This document shows, piece by piece, positions 33,628 through 37,543 of a stretch of DNA of 37,543 nt. The first letter of the stretch is position 1, and every line of letters starts with the position of its first letter. This DNA comes from Candidatus Gastranaerophilales bacterium (GTDB lineage: Bacteria > Cyanobacteriota > Vampirovibrionia > Gastranaerophilales > Gastranaerophilaceae). The notes beneath the pieces were generated by a model. That model was given only the letters and a program-made list of their open reading frames with translations, had not been told where the DNA came from and ran no database searches. The translations under genes were made by a program, and so were the position numbers. The stretch is taken from NCBI GenBank assembly GCA_944326015.1, contig CALVCJ010000013.1, positions 1-37,543 on the forward strand, written 5' to 3'.

Positions 33628-33710
33628 ATCTTTTTCATCTTCCAACTGAGTTAGTGTGAAAATTATCTTATTTCTTTTACTCCCGGCTAAAATTTGACAT
33701 TACAATATTT

Positions 33711-34910
33711 TTATTTTTTTAGGAAATCCGGAATTTCAATATTTGTAAAACCTGGAGAAACCTCGGGTATTGAAGTTCTTCTTAAAGTCTGCTGCGGGTG
33801 TGAAGATACTGAAGCAGAATTATTAGAAGATGCACCAAACGTACCTGCAAAAAAGTCAGATGCACTCAACTGTTTTACATCCTTCTTTTCTTCCGGTTTT
33901 GTATTTTTCATTTCAAAGCCTGTTGCAATAACAGTAATTTGAATTTCTCCTTGTATATTTTCATTAACTGCAGTACCAATAATAACAGTAGCATCTTCAT
34001 TAACTGCGTCATGGATAATATTAGCAGCATCCGATATTTCATGTAATGTCATGTCCGGTCCACCGGTAATATTAACGATTACACCGGTTGCACCATTAAT
34101 TGAGGATTCAAGTAACTGTGAATTAATCGCGATTTCAGCGGCTTTAACAGCTCTACCTTCACCCTGACCGCGGCCAATACCCATAAGCGCTGAACCTGAT
34201 GCCTGCATAACACATTTAACATCAGCAAAATCAACGTTAATAAGTCCGGGAACAGTAATGATATCAGATATACCCTGAACACCTCTTAACAGGACTTCAT
34301 CAACAATAATAAAAGATTCTGTTAATGAAACTTGTCTATCGACAACCTGAAGCAGTTTATCATTAGGAACAACAATAACAGCATCAACAGCTTCTCTAAG
34401 TTTTTCTAAACCTTGATTAGCCTGATTTTGTCTTTTACGTCCTTCCCAAGTAAAAGGTTTTGTAACAACAGCAATAGTTAAAATTCCTAATTCTTTAGCG
34501 ATTTTAGCAACAACCGGAGCAGCACCGGTACCGGTACCACCGCCCATACCGGCAGTTATGAATACCATATCAGCACCGTCTAAAGCTTCTGTTATTTCTT
34601 GTTGTGCTTCTTCTGCTGCTTTTTCGCCAACTGAAGGATCACCGCCTGCACCAAGACCATTTGTTGATTTAGCACCTAATTGAATTCTATTTTTAGTTTG
34701 TCCGTATTCCAGAACTTGTAAATCTGTATTCATTAACCAGAACTCTACACCTGAAAGTCCTGCCTTAATCATTCTGTTAACAGCATTACCGCCGCCACCG
34801 CCGACACCGATTACTTTTATATTTGTAGGATTGACAGGAGACCTTTGAGCTTGATCATTGCTTGTTGTTTCATCTTTCTTAGCAAAGATATCTGATACGA
34901 AATTTTCCAC
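33711..34910 (-). CDS. ftsZ: Cell division protein FtsZ
   Basis: The tubulin-like GTPase that forms the division ring, 399 residues. GTP-binding motifs: [18 protein letters not shown] (about 31-48), [13 protein letters not shown] (about 120-133). The catalytic T7 loop fits [14 protein letters not shown] (about 220-233). A linker with Asn/Ser follows and the C-terminal peptide is [11 protein letters not shown], the site that binds SepF and other membrane partners. It starts at GTG 34910 after an AGAGGT site. Nearby sepF and yggS form the division cluster known from cyanobacteria and Gram-positives; nadK lies between. Confidence 0.96.
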   Translation of the reverse strand: MENFVSDIFAKKDETTSNDQAQRSPVNPTNIKVIGVGGGGGNAVNRMIKAGLSGVEFWLMNTDLQVLEYGQTKNRIQLGAKSTNGLGAGGDPSVGEKAAEEAQQEITEALDGADMVFITAGMGGGTGTGAAPVVAKIAKELGILTIAVVTKPFTWEGRKRQNQANQGLEKLREAVDAVIVVPNDKLLQVVDRQVSLTESFIIVDEVLLRGVQGISDIITVPGLINVDFADVKCVMQASGSALMGIGRGQGEGRAVKAAEIAINSQLLESSINGATGVIVNITGGPDMTLHEISDAANIIHDAVNEDATVIIGTAVNENIQGEIQITVIATGFEMKNTKPEEKKDVKQLSASDFFAGTFGASSNNSASVSSHPQQTLRRTSIPEVSPGFTNIEIPDFLKK

Positions 34911-35023
34911 TTTGTTACCTCTTTATAAATATTTTATATAATTATCTGTGTACAATAATATAATAACATAGTATTTTAAATAGAAAAAAAGTACAATAAT
35001 TTAGTAATAATTATGAACAAAAA

Positions 35024-35824
35024 TTAATAATTATATTTAAAGGGGGCTCCCCAGCGGAGTTTATCACGCAGTACTGAATAAAAATCCGAATTTTCCAAAA
35101 GTGCAAGTTTCCCGCAGTAGGAAGATTTTTCAATACTAATTTCCTTATTAAACTGTATCAATTCTTGACCGTCTGCATAAAGACAATGTTTTTTGGTTTC
35201 ATCAACACTAATACAAATCTTTTCGGAATCAGAAATAACAAGAGGTCGAGAAGTCAGAGTATGCGGACATATAGGAACAATTACAAATGCGTTTAAAGAC
35301 GGCGTTAAAACAGGACCGCCGGCTGACAATCCGTAAGCAGTTGAACCTGTAGGAGTTGAAACTATAACTCCGTCTGCAAGATAATCACAAACCGGACGTC
35401 CGTTAATTTTTAAAATAAATTTTGATGTCCTGCCCATTGCGGAACATTTTAATACAAAATCATTTAACGCCGTATAGCTGCCTGATTGAAGCATTATTCT
35501 GTCTTCTACAATAAATTTTCCATTTAAGATTTTATCTACGGATTTTTCAATATCCTCCTTTGAAGACTGCGATAGAAAACCTAATCTGCCTAAATTTATT
35601 CCAAAAACCGGAGTTTGCGATTTTGCATAAAAACGGGCTGTTTTTAAAATAGTTCCATCACCGCCCGTTACAAAAACAAAGTCAAAACCTTCTTTTAATT
35701 CATCTATAGCAAATGCATCAGCATTTATACCTCTTGCGCAAAGAATATTTAAAAGTCGATTCTTTAACTCTATTGAATGTTCGACATTAGTATTAAAACA
35801 TACTGCAAAATTTTTCATAAACAT
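35024..35824 (-). CDS. nadK: NAD kinase
   Basis: Phosphorylates NAD to NADP with ATP or polyphosphate. The 266 residues contain GGDGTIL (54-60), NLGRLGFLSQ, the RIMLQSGS segment and STPTGSTAYGLSAGGP near the middle, the usual NadK signatures. No ribosome site is visible before ATG 35824 or the alternative ATG 35818, so a short or leaderless mRNA is possible. A palindrome ATGATAT-TTC-ATATCAT (35842-35858) lies just upstream and may be an operator. A terminator separates it from sepF; ftsZ follows 113 bp downstream. Confidence 0.94.
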   Translation of the reverse strand: MFMKNFAVCFNTNVEHSIELKNRLLNILCARGINADAFAIDELKEGFDFVFVTGGDGTILKTARFYAKSQTPVFGINLGRLGFLSQSSKEDIEKSVDKILNGKFIVEDRIMLQSGSYTALNDFVLKCSAMGRTSKFILKINGRPVCDYLADGVIVSTPTGSTAYGLSAGGPVLTPSLNAFVIVPICPHTLTSRPLVISDSEKICISVDETKKHCLYADGQELIQFNKEISIEKSSYCGKLALLENSDFYSVLRDKLRWGAPFKYNY

Positions 35825-35841
35825 AACAAATAAACTATATC

Positions 35842-35858
35842 ATGATATTTCATATCAT
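35842..35858. promoter_or_regulatory. Palindrome upstream of nadK
   Basis: ATGATAT and ATATCAT flank TTC. Located between the sepF terminator and the nadK start, next to a TATAGT sequence; candidate operator. Confidence 0.4.
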
Positions 35859-35866
35859 ACAACTAC

Positions 35867-35891
35867 AAAAAAAAGAGGCAATAAATGCCTC
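35867..35891 (-). terminator. Terminator of yggS-sepF
   Basis: On the minus strand GAGGCA and TGCCTC form a 6-bp stem with a TTTAT loop, followed by eight T. Confidence 0.8.
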
Positions 35892-35945
35892 CTATTCAAC
35901 TATCTCTCTCTTTCTCATAATTATAACTCACCAAGAGCACAGTAT

Positions 35946-36446
35946 TTACTGCAAAGGAGCTCTCCAAAGCGAGTCATTAAATTTATTTTGATTAGCGGCA
36001 ACATCAACAGACAAAGTAACATTGCTCGGTGTAAATACAAATACAAGATCACCGACTTTTTGGGGTTTGCCGTCAAGTGCGTGCGCAGCACCGCAGACAA
36101 AGTCAATAGTTCTTTGTGATTGTTCTTTATCTAAAAGGTGGAGGTTTAACACAATTGTTTTTCTGTTTCTTAGATGCTGAACAATTGTTGCTGCATCTTC
36201 AAAAGTTCTGGGTTCCATAACTTTTACTTCATAGCCGTTAAAGTTTGGATGATTAACCACTTTCAACTCACTTTTTTTATCTTGAACAGGCTGATAAGAA
36301 TAAGCCGGATCAATTGCAAGATTATCCTGAATCTGATAATCTTCATCAGCTTCCTGAGCCATTTCATCAAAGATTGTCTCTCTCGGTTCAAAACCTTTAA
36401 CTAAAAAATCCACTACTGATTTAATTTTGTCTGTTACTACTGCCAC
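35946..36446 (-). CDS. sepF: Cell division protein SepF
   Basis: A 166-residue SepF (YlmF) protein, which joins FtsZ to the membrane and aligns its filaments. The N-terminal amphipathic helix is VTDKIKSVVDFLVKGF, an acidic linker follows (about 25-60), and the DUF552 core begins at EVKVMEPRTFEDAATIVQHL (about 73-92), with RTIDFVCGAAHALDGKPQKVG near the end. It starts with GTG 36446 after GGAGG. It follows yggS by 24 bp and shares its terminator. Confidence 0.93.
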   Translation of the reverse strand: MAVVTDKIKSVVDFLVKGFEPRETIFDEMAQEADEDYQIQDNLAIDPAYSYQPVQDKKSELKVVNHPNFNGYEVKVMEPRTFEDAATIVQHLRNRKTIVLNLHLLDKEQSQRTIDFVCGAAHALDGKPQKVGDLVFVFTPSNVTLSVDVAANQNKFNDSLWRAPLQ

Positions 36447-36470
36447 CGTTTTTCCTCCGTTTATCTTACT

Positions 36471-37133
36471 CTAATTAAATAATTTTCTACCAATCCTTAA
36501 CATCGTTGCACCATATTTTGCTGCCTCTTTATAATCCTGACTCATACCCATTGACAGTTCTTTCAGAGAATAGCCAAATTCAGTTTCAAGCTGTTTTTTC
36601 AGTTGCAAGATTTGTGCAAACACATCGTCCTGAATATTTTCAGATGCTCCAAGAGGCGTCATACACATTAAACCTGCAATATTAATTCGCTGAAGTTGTT
36701 TTATAGAGGTGAATTCTTCAAAAATTTCGTTTTCGGAAAAACCGTATTTCCGTTCTTCACCGGAAATATTTATTTCAAGAAGAATGTTCTGAATTTTTCC
36801 GATATTTTGGGCTTCAGTGGATATTACTTCAGCAAGTTTAACCGAATCAACAGAATGGATATAATCGAAATACTTTACAACTTTTTTCACCTTGTTTGTT
36901 TGAAGGTGTCCTATAAAGTGAAATCTTGAATTTTCTCGAATTTCAGAAGGAAGACATTGAATCTTCTTCACAGCTTCGATCACCCTTGATTCTGCGAAAT
37001 CTCTTAATCCTGCATTATATGCATCAATTATAGCACTTTCGTCAAAATACTTTGTAACTGCGATTATATTTGGTTTATAAGGTGCGATGTCTTCCTGTAT
37101 TTGTAAAAGATTTTGTCTAACTCTGTTCTGCAT
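36471..37133 (-). CDS. yggS: YggS/PLPBP family pyridoxal-phosphate homeostasis protein
   Basis: A 220-residue PLP-binding protein with an alanine-racemase N-terminal-like barrel but no enzymatic activity known; it buffers PLP and affects amino acid balance. The PLP lysine is K28 in IIAVTKYF. Typical segments: FAESRVIEAVKKIQ, HFIGHLQTNKVKKV, SVDSVKLAE, GLMCMTPLG and SMGMSQDYKEAAKYGATMLRIG at the end. Start ATG 37133 has GAGGTAGG upstream. First gene of the yggS-sepF unit, an arrangement conserved in cyanobacteria and Gram-positives. Confidence 0.93.
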   Translation of the reverse strand: MQNRVRQNLLQIQEDIAPYKPNIIAVTKYFDESAIIDAYNAGLRDFAESRVIEAVKKIQCLPSEIRENSRFHFIGHLQTNKVKKVVKYFDYIHSVDSVKLAEVISTEAQNIGKIQNILLEINISGEERKYGFSENEIFEEFTSIKQLQRINIAGLMCMTPLGASENIQDDVFAQILQLKKQLETEFGYSLKELSMGMSQDYKEAAKYGATMLRIGRKLFN

Positions 37134-37467
37134 TAATAATCATCCTACCTCTACAAGAAGTTGAATATAGTATTAATTGTACTCTATACATCATGTATGG
37201 ACAACTTTTTTATTTCTAACCTCTTCCCGTGGATATTTTTTCCTGCTCAAACCATGATGACATCATGGTTTGAGCGGTTTTTACATTTCTTCAAGTTTGG
37301 TTAATATTTTGTAATATTGTCCCTTTTACACCATGCCTTGTATACTTTTTGGCATGCCTTTGATGTACATTATTAGAATAAACTATATTTTGGAAGATTT
37401 TATCCTTTAAATACATGAAATTTTATAACCTTCAAAAATAAGATTTTATTTGTCATTAAGGACTGGC
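37134..37467. other. Intergenic region with palindromes, no gene seen
   Basis: This AT-rich gap lies between yggS (minus) and the start of a pilin-like gene (plus). I see no tRNA, rRNA or convincing short ORF. It holds a near-perfect 31-bp palindrome (37245-37275) and a weaker CATGCC / GGCATG stem (37332-37356). A small RNA ending at the first palindrome is possible but unproven. Confidence 0.5.
37245..37275. repeat. 31-bp palindrome / terminator-like hairpin
   Basis: GCTCAAACCATGATG and CATCATGGTTTGAGC are exact reverse complements separated by one A. As a hairpin it gives about 13 bp with a 5-base loop. On the plus strand it is followed by GGTTTTTAC, on the minus strand by AGGAAAAAA. No known transcript ends here. 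Confidence 0.7.
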
Positions 37468-37543
37468 TTGACAAATATCCAAAAATCGTAAATAATGAAA
37501 ACGTAAAGAATATTTAGGAGGATGAAAAATGTTGTATAGAGAA
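37468..37543 (+). promoter_or_regulatory. Shared promoter/RBS/start module, copy 2
   Basis: TTGACA (37468-37473), 17-bp spacer, AATAAT (37491-37496), AGGAGG (37516-37521) and ATG (37529). It aligns without gaps to 14103-14178. Confidence 0.75.
37529..37543 (+). CDS. Start of a further pilin-like gene, cut by window end
   Basis: Only five codons are present (MLYRE). The identical upstream module and the shared RE at positions 4-5 (MMNRE at 14164) suggest another member of the long-leader pilin-like family. A homopolymer tract just beyond the window edge would be expected. Confidence 0.45.

Noticed and set aside
35041..35056. Short G5/C4 runs near the end of nadK as a further contingency tract
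   Set aside because: The runs are short and lie at the normal end of an intact gene; no alternative frame is joined.

Overview
This AT-rich window (G+C is low by eye, not computed) looks like chromosome of a non-photosynthetic gut-type cyanobacterial relative, most likely Gastranaerophilales / Melainabacteria (Vampirovibrionia). Reasons: a Ycf23/DUF561 protein, otherwise typical of cyanobacteria and plastids; no photosynthesis genes; many pilin-like proteins carrying FTLAEVLITLGIIG; and FtsZ, SepF, PilM/N/O and a GH38/GH13 pair in a low-GC genome. The assignment is from memory of these families, not from a search.

Layout. 1-184: truncated start of a pilin-like gene with a G12 tract. 422-2880 (minus): MlaE permease, IlvE and a short HtrA-like protease. 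3030-5872: ycf23, a beta-rich unknown, folE2 and a thioredoxin-like lipo/membrane protein. 6077-9048: alternative sigma-70 factor and GH38 alpha-mannosidase. 9031-10121: damaged membrane-protein gene with a G8 tract. 10328-14106: P-loop kinase, NarL-type regulator and GH13-like enzyme. 14103-18345: pilin-like gene with a very long N-terminal extension and a C10 tract, comF plus a small partner gene, an ordinary pilin-like gene, and a radical SAM protein. 18356-20798: PilO-like protein and a PilM-PilN fusion. 20908-23614: nadA-rlmB-rpoD. 23644-24716: broken pilin-like gene built from repeats. 24809-26759: ispH-rpsA. 26901-30837: two large unknown proteins. 31110-33417: fba and a LysM protein. 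33711-37133: ftsZ, nadK, sepF and yggS, a division cluster. The last 15 bases start another pilin-like gene.

Most genes are housekeeping: branched-chain amino acid, folate, NAD, isoprenoid and glycolysis enzymes, both sigma factors, and division. The accessory signal is the dispersed pilin-like family. Its members sit between housekeeping operons and share parts: a 76-bp promoter/RBS/start module (14103, 37468), a GC-rich repeat of about 160-200 bp read in the same frame in two genes (14303, 24501), G:C homopolymer tracts right after the start codon, and a duplicated prepilin signal around a small palindrome. In three members the present tract or codon state puts the start codon out of frame with, or stopped before, the pilin domain. 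I read this as a modular, probably phase-variable pilin family, served by the PilMN/PilO machinery also encoded here. Homopolymer sequencing errors are the main alternative and cannot be excluded from one sequence.
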